DNA from: Duganella sp. Root336D2
Lineage (GTDB): Bacteria; Pseudomonadota; Gammaproteobacteria; Burkholderiales; Burkholderiaceae_D
NCBI RefSeq assembly: GCF_001425005.1
Contig: NZ_LMDB01000004.1
Span: 1-64,000, forward strand
Direction of reading: 5' to 3'
Length of the DNA: 64,000 bases
Under the pieces are notes generated by a model. The model had not been told where the DNA came from. It searched no databases and saw only the letters and a program-made list of their open reading frames with translations. This document shows, piece after piece, positions 16,007 to 27,114 of the stretch. Position 1 is the stretch's first letter, and each line of letters opens with the position of its first letter. Made by a program: the position numbers and the translations under genes.

Positions 16007-16942
16007 CTAACGCGCGCTTTGCGCAACAGGATGGAATACGGCTTTCATCTGGATCGATGCGGGCCCCAGCAATACAATCATGAGTGCCGGGAAGATGCAG
16101 AAAATCAGGGGAAACAGCAGTTTCAGCGCCACCTTGGCCGCCGCCTCCTGCGCTACCACCGCCCGTTTGCGGCGCAGGTTATCGGCATGCACGCGCAGTG
16201 AATCGCCCATGCTGGTGCCGAAGCGCTCTGCCTGCACCAGCATTGCTACCAGCGCGTCCACGTCTTCCACCCCGCTGCGCAGGGCCAGGTTGCGCAGCGC
16301 ACGCTCCTTGGAAAAGCCGGAGCGCATCTCCATCAATACAAGCTGCAGCTCCTGCGCCAGCGCCACGCTCTTGATGTGGATTTCGCCGGCGACTTTGGCC
16401 AGCGCACGCTCCATGCTCAGGCCGGCCTCGACGCAGATGGTCAGCAAGTCGAGCGCGTCGGGCAGGCTTTCGAAAATGTCGCGCTGGCGCAGTTGCGCGC
16501 GGCGCGCCAGTACGCCATTCGGCAGGTAGTAGCCGATGGCCGCACTGGCAAACAGTACCAGCAGCAGGTGGCCGCTGCGTCCCGCCAGCGTTGCCACCAG
16601 CGCCGGCAGGGCCAGGGCCAGCAGGGATTTGGCCGCAAAATACAGCTTTGGCGCAGCCGGTTGGCGCCAGCCGGCATTCATGAAGCGCGTGCGCAGCAGC
16701 GACTGCTCCCAGCCGTCTTCCGGCAAGGACAGGCGGCTGAACGGCTCGGCCACCCGCGCCACTTTTTCGATCCACTCGCCCTGGCCCGGCGCGGGCATCA
16801 TTTCGGCAGCGCCGGTGAAAGACTTCAGGCGTTCGCGCAAAGGCACGCTGGAAAGCGCCAGCATGGCCCACAAGGCCAGGCCGGCCACCGCGCCAAACAC
16901 CAGCAGCAGAAACAGGATATCGCGGATATCGGCGCCGCTCAT
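16007..16942 (-). CDS. tadC: Tad pilus inner-membrane platform protein TadC
   Basis: A 311-aa protein from the ATG at 16942. It has a T2SSF-type platform domain with an N-terminal helix, a central pair (SLLALALPALVATLAG; LLLVLFASAAIGYYLP), the family block DALDLLTICVEAGLSMERALAKVA, and a C-terminal helix (LLFPLIFCIFPALMIVLLGP). It forms the Tad assembly platform with TadB. The start overlaps the tadB stop by 4 bp. Confidence 0.92.
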   Translation of the reverse strand: MSGADIRDILFLLLVFGAVAGLALWAMLALSSVPLRERLKSFTGAAEMMPAPGQGEWIEKVARVAEPFSRLSLPEDGWEQSLLRTRFMNAGWRQPAAPKLYFAAKSLLALALPALVATLAGRSGHLLLVLFASAAIGYYLPNGVLARRAQLRQRDIFESLPDALDLLTICVEAGLSMERALAKVAGEIHIKSVALAQELQLVLMEMRSGFSKERALRNLALRSGVEDVDALVAMLVQAERFGTSMGDSLRVHADNLRRKRAVVAQEAAAKVALKLLFPLIFCIFPALMIVLLGPASIQMKAVFHPVAQSAR

Positions 16943-17916
16943 ACGCGCACCCTGATCACCTGGCGCATCCATAACATGCCGGCCACCATGGCGCAGGCGC
17001 CGTACCACAGCATGCGTTGCCCGCCCGGGTCCTGCCACAGGACCGCGCTGTATTTCGGATTGCTTACCTGCATGGCGGCCATCAGGCCAAGCGGCATCAA
17101 GGTCAGGACCCAGGCCGACATGCGGCCTTCCGCCGACATGACCCGCACTTGCGCCAGCAATTGCAGGCGGGCGCGCGTCATGCGCGAGACATTGTCCAGC
17201 AGCTCGGCCAGGTTGCCGCCCGATTCGCGCTGGATCAGGACCGCAATCACCAGGTAGCGCAAGTCGGTCAGCGGCACGCGGGCGGCCAGGTTGTGCAGCG
17301 CGTCCTGCATGGTGACGCCGAAGTTGACTTCCTCGTAGGTGGCGCGGAATTCGCCGCCCAGCGGATCGGCAACTTCATCGCCCGCCATCTGCATCACATT
17401 GGCAAAGGAGTGGCCGGCCCGCAGGCCGCGCGCCAGGAAGTCGGCCATCTCGGGCAGTTGCGATTCGATGCGGCGCACGCGCGCGGCCCGGGTTCGCAAC
17501 AGCAGCATGGCCGGCGCCGCCAGCGACAGCACGCCAACGATGATCGACGGCAGCGGCGGCATGTGCACGGCGGCCGGCGCCAGCAGTCCCGCCAGCGCAG
17601 CGCCGGCCTGCACCTGCAGGAAGCGCGCCACCTGCCAGCGCAGGCCCGCTTGCAGCAGCAGCCGGTCCAGCGCGCCGATGTGCGGGATACGCCGCAGCAG
17701 TGCATCAAGCGCCGGCGCTTTGGCGTAGCGGCGCTCCTTGAGGATGCTGATGGCGCCGCCGGCAGTGTCGGTGCGGCCCGACATCAGCCGCAGCCGGCGT
17801 GCGATGCGCTGCGCGCTGTGGCCATGCGTGCTGCTCCACCACAGCCAGGCCGCCTCGCACAGGCAGATCACGGCTGCGAACAGCAACACGGAAAATCCGG
17901 TCCAGGCGAAATCCAT
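16939..17916 (-). CDS. tadB: Tad pilus inner-membrane platform protein TadB
   Basis: From the ATG at 17916 (GGAGG just upstream) the product is 325 aa. It has an N-terminal helix, a central hydrophobic pair (about 105-150), the T2SSF block LPEMADFLARGLRAGHSFANVMQMA, and two C-terminal helices. It partners TadC to couple TadA ATPase motion to pilin polymerisation. It starts 10 bp after tadA. Confidence 0.92.
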   Translation of the reverse strand: MDFAWTGFSVLLFAAVICLCEAAWLWWSSTHGHSAQRIARRLRLMSGRTDTAGGAISILKERRYAKAPALDALLRRIPHIGALDRLLLQAGLRWQVARFLQVQAGAALAGLLAPAAVHMPPLPSIIVGVLSLAAPAMLLLRTRAARVRRIESQLPEMADFLARGLRAGHSFANVMQMAGDEVADPLGGEFRATYEEVNFGVTMQDALHNLAARVPLTDLRYLVIAVLIQRESGGNLAELLDNVSRMTRARLQLLAQVRVMSAEGRMSAWVLTLMPLGLMAAMQVSNPKYSAVLWQDPGGQRMLWYGACAMVAGMLWMRQVIRVRV

Positions 17917-17926
17917 GGCGGCCTCC

Positions 17927-19270
<1,344 letters not shown>

Positions 19271-19283
19271 GGTCGGCTCCCTT

Positions 19284-20459
19284 TCAATGTTCGGTTTCGG
19301 CGCGGCCGAACAGCCGGTCGAACAAGCCTTTGCTCTCGGGCAGGCGGCGCTCGGTGACCGCCTCCACCAGCTCCGCCAGGCTGCGCGCCACCGGGCTGCT
19401 GCGCGCCAGCTGCAGCAGCGGAATGCCCTGGTTGACCGAATCGGTGGCCGACAGGTAGTCGTTGGGCACCGTGTGCAGCACGTCGGCCCCGAGCGCCTGC
19501 TCCAGGTCGGCCAGGCGCAGCTTGCCGCCCTTCTCGTAACGGTTGACGATCAGGCGCGTGCGTTCCTGCGGGTAGCCCAGCGAACGGAAGATGTCGAGCA
19601 GGCGGCGCCCGTCGCGGATATCGGGCAGCGCCAGTTGCAGCACCGGATAGATGGCGTCGGCCTGGTCCAGCGCGCGCAGCGACAGCGCATCGATCTGGCG
19701 CCCCACGTCCAGCAGCACATAGTCGTAATGCTGGCGCGCCACGCGCAGGATGGCGTCGATATGGTCCGGCTTCATCTGCGTCGCCAGCGCCGGGTCGTCG
19801 GCTGCCGCCAGCACACCGTAGCCCGGCGCCACGTGCACCAGGCACGATTCCAGGAATGCCGCGTCGAGGCGGCCGATCTGGCTGCAGATATCGGACAGGG
19901 TCATGGCCGGCTTCTGGTCCGACACGTACAGCGTGGCATCGCCAAACTGGCCGTGCAGGTCGAGCAGCAGCACCTTGCGCCCGGCCAGCGCCGCCAGCGC
20001 GTAGCCGAAATTGGTGGCGAGGAAGGTGGCGCCGCTGCCGCCCTTGCAGGAAATGAAGGCCAGCGCCTTGCCCTCGCGCAGCGCCGTCACGCCGCGCTCG
20101 ATCTCGATGCGGTCCAGCGCCTCATGCAGCGCGCGGTGCACCAGCGGCAGCGGCAGCACTTCGCGCATGCCGACGCGCATGGCGCGGATCAGCAGTTCGT
20201 GCTGCGGCGCGCGCGTCAGCAGGATGAACGAGGCGTCGGGATAATGCCGCGCCAGCGGCTCCAGCAGCTCGGCCTGCCCCGGCTCCGCCTCGCTGGCATC
20301 GAACAGCACCAGCTCGGGCGGCTGCGGCAGCAGGCGCTCCAGGGTGTCGCGCAAGTTGCGCCGCGTGGCCGCCAGCTGCAAGGCCGGCAGGCGCGCCGAG
20401 CCCTGTGCCGCCAGTTCCGCCTGCAGCCGTTCGTCATTGCTGATCAACAGCGCTTTCAT
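19284..20459 (-). CDS. tadZ: Tad localisation ATPase TadZ/CpaE
   Basis: From the ATG at 20459 (GGAGGG upstream) the product is 391 aa. An N-terminal receiver-like domain lacking a clear phospho-site (about 1-120) is followed by a ParA/MinD-type ATPase domain with deviant Walker [14 protein letters not shown] and [12 protein letters not shown]. TadZ/CpaE proteins place the pilus machine at a pole or focus. The Walker A lysine is K in CKGG rather than GKT, as in the family. Confidence 0.9.
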   Translation of the reverse strand: MKALLISNDERLQAELAAQGSARLPALQLAATRRNLRDTLERLLPQPPELVLFDASEAEPGQAELLEPLARHYPDASFILLTRAPQHELLIRAMRVGMREVLPLPLVHRALHEALDRIEIERGVTALREGKALAFISCKGGSGATFLATNFGYALAALAGRKVLLLDLHGQFGDATLYVSDQKPAMTLSDICSQIGRLDAAFLESCLVHVAPGYGVLAAADDPALATQMKPDHIDAILRVARQHYDYVLLDVGRQIDALSLRALDQADAIYPVLQLALPDIRDGRRLLDIFRSLGYPQERTRLIVNRYEKGGKLRLADLEQALGADVLHTVPNDYLSATDSVNQGIPLLQLARSSPVARSLAELVEAVTERRLPESKGLFDRLFGRAETEH

Positions 20460-20482
20460 GGGACCCTCCTTTGCTTGCGGGT

Positions 20483-21058
20483 TCAGGGGCAAGGTGCCTG
20501 GCCCGGCACGTAGCCCAGCGATTCGGCAGCCACCAGCGTGCTGGCGGACGGCAGCACATGCGGCACCGGCACCAGCGGCAGCAAGGGCTCATAGTCCAGC
20601 GCGGGGCAGGCGGCGCCGCTGCCGCACAGGCTGACGCGCACGAAGCTGATGCAGCTCGGGCCATGCGGGTCGCGCGCGCAGTTGACGCGGTTGGCCAGCG
20701 GGCAGGCCGGCAGCAGCGGCAGCGGGGCCAGCACGCCGGCGCTGTTCTGCCACAGGTAGTCGATGCGGATACTGGCGCTGCTGACATTGGGGGCCAGCGG
20801 CAGCGCGCCGTCGTCGGTACGGAACATTGCGGCCCGGCGCAGCGCCTGCATTGCCGCCGGGTCGCTGAAGTCCGTGATCGCGGCGGCGCGCGCGGCGCGC
20901 TGGCTGACTTGCGGCAGCATGTTCCACAGGAACAGCAGGCGGCCGTATTCGAACAGGGCAAACAGCAAAGGCATGAAGACCATGCAGACCAGGCCGAATT
21001 CGATGCTGGTGTTGCCGCGCGCGAACCATGCCTTAGTCGCCACGGCCGACCTCCGCAT
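20483..21058 (-). CDS. tadE: TadE-like minor pilin
   Basis: A 191-aa protein with the prepilin-like N-terminus FARGNTSIEFGLVCMVFMPLLFALFEYGR, a single hydrophobic helix with Glu five residues after Gly, typical of TadE/TadF pseudopilins. The C-terminal half contains several Cys residues. Its start lies 26 bp inside the previous gene, indicating coupling. Confidence 0.82.
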   Translation of the reverse strand: MRRSAVATKAWFARGNTSIEFGLVCMVFMPLLFALFEYGRLLFLWNMLPQVSQRAARAAAITDFSDPAAMQALRRAAMFRTDDGALPLAPNVSSASIRIDYLWQNSAGVLAPLPLLPACPLANRVNCARDPHGPSCISFVRVSLCGSGAACPALDYEPLLPLVPVPHVLPSASTLVAAESLGYVPGQAPCP

Positions 21059-21470
21059 ACGCGCTCAGCGTCACCGGGGCGGCGCCGAAATCGACCACGG
21101 GCTGGTTGTCGACGACCACCAGCACGCCGATCCTGCTCGGGGTGCTGGTCGCCTGCAGTTCGTCGCAGTGGCCGGGATCGCACATGTACTCGACGTGCAG
21201 CGTTTGCACGTCGACCCCGGCGGCGGCCAGCGTTTCATCAATCAGGTAGCGGGCGCTGTCCAGGGCTGCGCCGCGCCGGCTGCCATCGCGCAGGATCTCG
21301 AGCGGCACCGTGGACAGCAGGCGCGCGGCGTTGCTGGCGGCCCGGTCCACCGCCGCGCCGTTGATGGCAAGCCGGCCCGTGTTCAGCAGCAGCACCAGCA
21401 ACGGCGCCAGCGCCGCCATGACCAGGGCGGCCTCGATGGCGGCGACGCCGCGGCAGCGCAGGCGCTTCAT
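21033..21470 (-). CDS. tadF: TadE/TadF-like minor pilin
   Basis: From the ATG at 21470 the product is 145 aa with a prepilin-like helix (RCRGVAAIEAALVMAALAPLLVLLLNTGR) and a short periplasmic domain with two Cys residues. The start overlaps the tadG stop by 4 bp. I name it TadF because a second TadE-like gene follows; the two are not easily told apart. Confidence 0.75.
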   Translation of the reverse strand: MKRLRCRGVAAIEAALVMAALAPLLVLLLNTGRLAINGAAVDRAASNAARLLSTVPLEILRDGSRRGAALDSARYLIDETLAAAGVDVQTLHVEYMCDPGHCDELQATSTPSRIGVLVVVDNQPVVDFGAAPVTLSAYAEVGRGD

Positions 21471-22870
21471 CGCAGCAGCTCCACGTCGGTTGCCAGCGCC
21501 GCCAGCTCTTGCGCGCTGAGGATGCCGGCGAACTCGCCCGGCACCTCGGCAGCCGAGGCCTGCGCCGTCAGGAAGAAGCGTGCCACCGCCAGCACCGTGC
21601 CGTCCACGCTGGTGCCGGCCGCGACCGGGCACGCCAGCAGGGGCACATACAGCAGGCGCCGGTCTTTGCGGCCCGGGTATGCCGTGGGCGCGGTCTTGAA
21701 CAGGGTGTTGTTATAGGGTCCCAAGGCCGGCCAGTTGCTACCGGTGGCGCTGAACGCCGGCGCGGCGGGGTACAAGCTGTTCCAGTGGCTGGCAAGGAAG
21801 GCGCTGTTGTTGCTGCGCCTGGCCGGACCGTATGCCCACAGCGTGCCATATTGCGCCGGGGGCGAGGGCGGCAAGGGGTAAGCGCCATCGGCGACGCTGG
21901 CCAGCGGCTTGCCGGCGCCCGGCGTGCTGGACGCGGCCGCGGCCTGCGGCGGATAGCTGCTAAGCCAGCTCGCCAGCGACCCGCGGTATTCGCGCACATT
22001 GCTGTCCGGCGGCGCCGTGAACGGATCGCAGGCATCGCTGCCGCTGTAAATCCCGAAGCGCGAGTTGAGCTGCTGCCACAGGCCGAAGCTGCCGCTGCGG
22101 CGCAGATGCAGCGCGCCCGCCAGCGAGGGGTAGGCCAGTTTGCCGACGCACATGAAGGGCGCCACCTGGCTGTTCTCGGTGCTGGCTGGCACGGCGGCGC
22201 TGCCGGGCGGGCTGGCCGGATCGAGCAGGAAGTACTCGCCGCTGGCGGCGCCCGGTGCCGGATTCAGCGCCAGCAGGTTGTAGGCGACGCCGAAGCGCAG
22301 GCCGTAGTCGATGCGCTCGTCCAGGCCGGCGCCGTTAAAGCGCGTCGCGGTCGGCAGGCTGCTGGGGGCGCAGATCGCCAAGGGCAGCACGCGCGTGCCG
22401 TTCGGGCCGGCCACGGCGCGCGCGCCTACCGTTGTGGCCGCGCTGCCGCCCAGCAGGCGGCCGAAAGCGACCGGCAGTACGGTGAAGGCTGCGCCTTGCG
22501 CGGCCATGTCGGTGCGCACATAGCGCAGCCCAGCGGGCGCGCCCTGCGCCGCGCCGGCGTCCAGCCAGGGCCCGGCCAGGTCGGCGGCGAACGCCAACAC
22601 GGCGGGATTGAGCACGACACGATCGACGCCGCGCACGTAGCGGCTGCGCACCGCGGAGCCGGCGGCGATGACCGCCTGCGCGACGCCGCCTGCGGTGCCG
22701 TCGAGTTGCTGGGCGGCGCTGAGCGCGGCCGAATCGGCCACCTGCTGCAACTGGCTTTGCCGCTGGAAGGCCATCGACAGTTCCAGCGCCAGCGCGCAAA
22801 CGCCGATCGCCAGCGGCAGCATGACGGCCGTCAGGACCAGGATGGCGCCGCGCTCGCGCTGCCGCTTCAT
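21467..22870 (-). CDS. tadG: TadG-like pilus assembly protein
   Basis: A 467-aa protein with the TadG/TadE-G signature N-terminal helix RERGAILVLTAVMLPLAIGVCALALELS followed by DSAALSAAQQLDG, and a long periplasmic part of Flp pilus-assembly TadG type. It anchors in the inner membrane and reaches into the periplasm. It begins 4 bp before the end of the secretin gene and overlaps the next gene by 4 bp. Confidence 0.83.
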   Translation of the reverse strand: MKRQRERGAILVLTAVMLPLAIGVCALALELSMAFQRQSQLQQVADSAALSAAQQLDGTAGGVAQAVIAAGSAVRSRYVRGVDRVVLNPAVLAFAADLAGPWLDAGAAQGAPAGLRYVRTDMAAQGAAFTVLPVAFGRLLGGSAATTVGARAVAGPNGTRVLPLAICAPSSLPTATRFNGAGLDERIDYGLRFGVAYNLLALNPAPGAASGEYFLLDPASPPGSAAVPASTENSQVAPFMCVGKLAYPSLAGALHLRRSGSFGLWQQLNSRFGIYSGSDACDPFTAPPDSNVREYRGSLASWLSSYPPQAAAASSTPGAGKPLASVADGAYPLPPSPPAQYGTLWAYGPARRSNNSAFLASHWNSLYPAAPAFSATGSNWPALGPYNNTLFKTAPTAYPGRKDRRLLYVPLLACPVAAGTSVDGTVLAVARFFLTAQASAAEVPGEFAGILSAQELAALATDVELLR

Positions 22871-24234
22871 TTGCGTTCTCCCGTCTCCGCTGCGGGAGCG
22901 CTGAAGGACTTGCGGTAGCGCGCCTGGGCCGCCGCCGCTGCCGCGCCGTCCAGTCCCGCCCCCTCGCCCTCCGGCTTGACCAGGTGCGCCGTGATGACGA
23001 ACAGCAGTTCGCTGCGGTCGTTCTGGAAATCGGTGCTGCGGAACAGCGCGCCCAGCACCGGTATTTCGCTCAGCAGCGGCACGCCCCTCATGCTGTTGAC
23101 CTGCGTGTGCCGGATCAGGCCGCCGATGGCAAAGCTCTGGCCATCCTGCAGCTGCACCGTGGTGCTGGCGCGGCGCGTGGTAATCAACGGGAAGATGGCG
23201 CGCCCGCTGAAGCTGCCGTTGCTGACGCCGATGCCATCGCGCGACAGCTCCGACACTTCCGGCGCCACTTTCAGGTTGATGCGCCCGCCCGCCAGCACGG
23301 TAGGAGTGAATTTCAGGCCGACGCCGAACTCCTTTTCCTCCAGCGTGGTGCGGTTGTTTTCCTGCGCCACCGGCACCATCACCTTGCCGCCGGCGAGGAA
23401 GTTGCCCTCCTGCCCGCTCAGCGCCATCACGGTCGGTTCGGCCAGGATGCGCACCTGGCCGTCCTGCCGCTCCGCATCGAGCCGCAGGCTGCTGCCGTTC
23501 GACCTGGACAGCGCCAGGCCGCCGCCCAGTGTGCCGCTCAGGAAATCGGCCAGCACCATGGCAGTCCAGCTGCCGCTGGCGTGGCGCAGCGACAGGCCCG
23601 CTTCCAGCTTGTCGAGCAGGGTCTTGGAAACTTCCGCCACTTTCACTTCCAGCCTGACCTGCTGCGGCGCGCTGACCGCCAGCAGGTTCACCAGGCGCGG
23701 ACCGGCGGCCGCCGCCGGCGTCGCTGCGCCTTCCTTGCGCGCCAGCGGCTGCGGCGCCTGGCGCACGAAGGCTTGCGCCAGGTCCAGCACCTGCGCCAGC
23801 GTGGCGCCATCGCTCACGCTGCCGCTCAGGACGATGGCATCGGCGGCGGCACTGGCCTTGATGCCGCTCTCCTGCGGCATCAGCTCGGCCAGGCTGGCGC
23901 GCAGCGGCGACACGTCCAGCCCCACCGCCACTTCCACCACGCTGCAGGCGCCGGATCTGCCTTGCACGATCAGGTTGGTGCTGCCGATTTCAGCGCCGAC
24001 CAGGTACAGCGTATCGGGCGCCACCAGCGTTGCCTGCAGCACGTGCGGGTTGCCGATGCTGCGCCCGCCGACCGTGTCGGGCAGGCGCATCAAGGTGGAC
24101 TTGCCCAGTTCCAGCGCCAGTTTGCCGGGAACGGCCGGCGAACCGGCACAGCGCAGGTTGTCGCCAAGCGCCGGCGCGGCGGGAAGGAGCAACAGGGCCA
24201 GCACGGCTGGCAGGCAGGCAGGGACGGATCGCAT
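22867..24234 (-). CDS. cpaC: Tad outer-membrane secretin RcpA/CpaC
   Basis: A 455-aa protein with signal peptide (to about residue 23), a pilus-assembly N-terminal domain (GKSTLMRLPDTVGGRSIGNPHVLQATLVAPDTLYLVG), a BON-like segment (about 105-150), and the T2SS/T3SS secretin domain (VRLEVKVAEVSKT through GGLIRHTQVNSMRGVPLLSEIPVLGALFRS and ELLFVITAHLV). It forms the outer-membrane pore for Flp pili. Confidence 0.93.
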   Translation of the reverse strand: MRSVPACLPAVLALLLLPAAPALGDNLRCAGSPAVPGKLALELGKSTLMRLPDTVGGRSIGNPHVLQATLVAPDTLYLVGAEIGSTNLIVQGRSGACSVVEVAVGLDVSPLRASLAELMPQESGIKASAAADAIVLSGSVSDGATLAQVLDLAQAFVRQAPQPLARKEGAATPAAAAGPRLVNLLAVSAPQQVRLEVKVAEVSKTLLDKLEAGLSLRHASGSWTAMVLADFLSGTLGGGLALSRSNGSSLRLDAERQDGQVRILAEPTVMALSGQEGNFLAGGKVMVPVAQENNRTTLEEKEFGVGLKFTPTVLAGGRINLKVAPEVSELSRDGIGVSNGSFSGRAIFPLITTRRASTTVQLQDGQSFAIGGLIRHTQVNSMRGVPLLSEIPVLGALFRSTDFQNDRSELLFVITAHLVKPEGEGAGLDGAAAAAAQARYRKSFSAPAAETGERK

Positions 24235-24243
24235 GGCGCCTCC

Positions 24244-25101
24244 TCACAGGCATTCCTTGCTGCTGCGGTTGCCGTCGATGACGCCGATGCAGTAGCGCGC
24301 CGGCGCGGCGGAAGGAGGTAATGCGGCGCGCGCCAGGCGCGGCCCGGCGGCAGGCGCCGCGGCGCTGGCGGCGCCGGCAGCTGCCGCGGCGGCTTCCATG
24401 CCCAGCACGCTGTGGCGGGTGGCGCCCGGCGTCGCGCCCGGCCGCGGATCGACCTGGTTGCGCAGCACCAGCGACAGCGTGCCGACGCTGCGCGCCAGGT
24501 CCAGCTGCTCGGCCTGGCCCGGTGTGACTTCCAGCGTGACGGCGTTGACCACGCGCGGCTTGGTATCGTCGCGCGCCACTTCCTGCGCCACGGCCAGCAC
24601 CAGGATCCGCTCCAGCACGATCTTCGATAGCGCGGTTTCGCTGGCGCCGTTGCTGCCGTTGTTCTGTGCCGGTGCATACACCAGGATGTCGACGAAGTTA
24701 CCCGGCAGGGCAAATCCCGCCACGCCCACCACGTCGTTGACGCGCACCGTGATGGCGCGCTTGCCTTCGGCAATCAGGGCAGACAGGCCGCCCAGCGTGC
24801 CGGCCGGCGCCAGCTTGGCGTCCGTCACCGGTTCGCCGCGCTGTATGCTGGCCTTCATCACACGGCCCGCCAGCGCTGCCGGCTCGCGCTGGGCCCCGGC
24901 CGGCATGCTGTTGGCCGGCCACTCGGCCAGCGCCAGCATGTCCGGCGCCAGGCGCTGGCCGAGGCCGACATCGGCTGCCGCCACCGCAATGCGCACGGTG
25001 GACGCAGCTGGCTGGCGCAGCCAGCGCGAGGCCAGCAGCACGGCGGCCAGCCCCAGCACCGTCGCCATCGCCAGCATCGACAGGGCGCGCCGGCTCTTCA
25101 T
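24244..25101 (-). CDS. cpaB: Flp pilus assembly protein CpaB/RcpC
   Basis: A 285-aa protein with an N-terminal membrane helix, a SAF/AFP-like domain (VRIAVAAADVGLGQRLAPDMLALAEWP; RVMKASIQRGEPVTDAKLAPAG), and the RcpC/CpaB C-terminal domain (ITVRVNDVVGVAGFALPGNFVDILVYA). It works with the secretin in the periplasm. The gene overlaps the upstream ATPase gene by 4 bp. Confidence 0.92.
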   Translation of the reverse strand: MKSRRALSMLAMATVLGLAAVLLASRWLRQPAASTVRIAVAAADVGLGQRLAPDMLALAEWPANSMPAGAQREPAALAGRVMKASIQRGEPVTDAKLAPAGTLGGLSALIAEGKRAITVRVNDVVGVAGFALPGNFVDILVYAPAQNNGSNGASETALSKIVLERILVLAVAQEVARDDTKPRVVNAVTLEVTPGQAEQLDLARSVGTLSLVLRNQVDPRPGATPGATRHSVLGMEAAAAAAGAASAAAPAAGPRLARAALPPSAAPARYCIGVIDGNRSSKECL

Positions 25102-26387
25102 ACGGCACCATCGGCAAACATGCTGGACCAGGCCTGGTCCAGCGTGGCGGGATTCAGGCTGGGCACGGTGCCGGCGAAGCCGGCAAATTCCGCTACCCGC
25201 GCCACGATTTCGCGCGGCAGGCTGGCCAGCAAAGGCTGGCCGCTGCCCCGGTGCAGCTCGCCGACCAGGTAGGCCAGCGCCGCCTCATCGGCTTCCATGC
25301 CGCGCGCCCGGCATTGCTGGCGCAGCAGGCTGCGGTAGCTGGCTTCCGGCAGCGGCCCGAGCGCAACCTTGTAGCCGATGCGGCGCAGCGCAGCGCCATC
25401 GAGCAGGGTTTGCGGCGCCAGGCTGGTGGCGAAGGCCAGCGCGGCCTGGCATGGCACGCTGAACGCATGCCCGCCGGGCAGTGCAAGCCGCTCGGTGCCG
25501 GTATCGAGCAGTTGCGCCAGGCGGTTCAGCAGCGCAGTGGCCGGCAAGCGTTGGCGCCCCAGGTCGTCGATGATCAGCAAGCCGTGGCAAGCCTTCAGCT
25601 GCGGCGGCGCCAGATAGCAGCCGCCGGCGGCGTCGTGCCGCAAGTCCAGCATGGCGCCATCGAGTTCCGCCCCCAGCTGCACCACCGGACGCTGGCACAG
25701 CAGCCAGCGCAGGTCGCCGCTGCGGGCACTGGAAGCGCGGCCCGGCAAGGGCGGCGGCGCCAGGTGTACCGCAGCGTCGTACAGCTGGATGATGGCGCTG
25801 CCCACGGCCACCGCATACGGCACCGCCACCACGCCCTGCAGCAGGCGTCCCAGCTTGCGCGCCAGCGTGGTCTTGCCGCTGCCGGAAGGCCCGTACAGGC
25901 AAACCGAACGTCCCGCATGCATGGCCGCGCCCACCAGTTCATGGATGCGCGGCGGCAGGCAGTCGTCGGCAAACAGGCTGGCTACGTCGGCGGCCAGCAC
26001 TGGCGGCAATTGCAGGGCCTGGCGTTGCAGCAGCGCGCGCCAGGCCTCCAGCGGGACCGGCGCCGGGCCCACATAGGGCGCGCGCTCGAGCCACTCCGCC
26101 GCGCGCTGGCGGCCGATGCCGGTCAGCTGGTACTGCACGTCGATATCCGAATCGCCGCGCCACGCCACTTCCACCAGTTGTTCGCCTTGCAGGCCGTCCA
26201 GCACTTCCCGCAGCACATTGATCGACAGCCGCAAACGGCCGGTCAGCACCGACAAATGGCATTTGCCCGCGCCCAGCAAAGCCTTGCCCGCCAGCTCGGC
26301 CAGCAGCGCCGGCTCCAGGCCGGTGTCGCGCACCGTGCGCGGCGGGGCTGGCAGCAGCGGCTGTTCATCGTCCGCAAAATCGATCAT
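25098..26387 (-). CDS. AAA-type ATPase of the Tad locus (accessory)
   Basis: From the ATG at 26387 (AGGAGG upstream) the product is 429 aa. A winged-helix-like N-terminal region (about 1-110) precedes an AAA ATPase core with Walker A GPSGSGKTTLARK and Walker B LLIIDDLGR. It is not one of the canonical Tad proteins TadA or TadZ and lacks their signatures. Its position between the prepilin peptidase and cpaB, coupled to cpaB, implies a Tad-related job, possibly regulatory or remodelling. Confidence 0.7.
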   Translation of the reverse strand: MIDFADDEQPLLPAPPRTVRDTGLEPALLAELAGKALLGAGKCHLSVLTGRLRLSINVLREVLDGLQGEQLVEVAWRGDSDIDVQYQLTGIGRQRAAEWLERAPYVGPAPVPLEAWRALLQRQALQLPPVLAADVASLFADDCLPPRIHELVGAAMHAGRSVCLYGPSGSGKTTLARKLGRLLQGVVAVPYAVAVGSAIIQLYDAAVHLAPPPLPGRASSARSGDLRWLLCQRPVVQLGAELDGAMLDLRHDAAGGCYLAPPQLKACHGLLIIDDLGRQRLPATALLNRLAQLLDTGTERLALPGGHAFSVPCQAALAFATSLAPQTLLDGAALRRIGYKVALGPLPEASYRSLLRQQCRARGMEADEAALAYLVGELHRGSGQPLLASLPREIVARVAEFAGFAGTVPSLNPATLDQAWSSMFADGAV

Positions 26388-26454
26388 GGTGTCCTCCTTT
26401 TGGAAACGATGATAGCCATGGGTTTCCGGTTGGATATTGAGGTGGAGCAAAAGA

Positions 26455-26892
26455 TCAGCGATGCGCCAACGCAACGGTCGCCAAGGTGCCGGCCGCGATC
26501 GCTACCGCGTACGGCATGCCTTCCGGCTTGCTGCTGCCGCGCCAGCGCGCCAGTTGCAGCCAGCACAGGGCCAGCAAGCCGCCCGCCAGCGCACTGAGCA
26601 AAGAAAGCTGCAGCGCCTGCCAGGGCCCGACGAAGCTGCCCGCCATGGCAAGCAGCTTGACGTCGCCGGCCGCCATCCCGCCCAGCGCATACAAGGGCAG
26701 GAACAGCAGCAAGCCCACCGCTGCGCCGGCCAGGCCCTGTACCAGCAGCGCGCCGCCGCCCAGGCGCCAGTGAAGTGCCAGCGCCAGCAGCAAGCCTGCC
26801 GCTACCAGTACATTGGGGATCCGGCGCCAGGCCAGGTCCGATACTGCCGCCTGGAGCACCAGGCACAGCAGGATGATCTCGAGTCCGCTCAT
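26455..26892 (-). CDS. tadV: Flp prepilin peptidase TadV/CpaA
   Basis: A 145-aa type IV prepilin peptidase of the short (A24B) kind, with multiple helices. The two catalytic aspartates are visible: D in SDLAWRRIPN near the N-terminus and D in GGMAAGDVKLLA (about 76). It cleaves the Flp pilin after Gly. It lies 49 bp after the flp gene on the same strand. Confidence 0.92.
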   Translation of the reverse strand: MSGLEIILLCLVLQAAVSDLAWRRIPNVLVAAGLLLALALHWRLGGGALLVQGLAGAAVGLLLFLPLYALGGMAAGDVKLLAMAGSFVGPWQALQLSLLSALAGGLLALCWLQLARWRGSSKPEGMPYAVAIAAGTLATVALAHR

Positions 26893-26940
26893 GGCGTCAA
26901 GGCTGGCAACCCGGCCGCCGCCGGGCGCCAGCCCCCCCCA

Positions 26941-27114
26941 TCAAGGCGTCAGCGCGCTCACCACGCTGTTGAACACGGCGGTCAGCTCGCTCGAGACGCT
27001 GGTCATTGCCGTGCCGACTGCCAGTGCAATCAGCGAAGCGATCAGGCCATACTCGATCGCCGTCACGCCCCGCTCATCCCTGATGAAACGCCTCACTGCA
27101 GAAAGTGCCTTCAT
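26941..27114 (-). CDS. flp: Flp/Fap-type major pilin
   Basis: The ORF encodes 57 aa with a short basic leader MKALSAVRRFIRDERG, then the cleavage site before VTAIEYGLIASLIALAVG and a C-terminal part ending SALTP. The Glu-Tyr pair at mature positions 5-6 is diagnostic of Flp pilins. GGGAG lies upstream of the ATG at 27114. It is the first gene of the Tad operon. Confidence 0.95.
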   Translation of the reverse strand: MKALSAVRRFIRDERGVTAIEYGLIASLIALAVGTAMTSVSSELTAVFNSVVSALTP

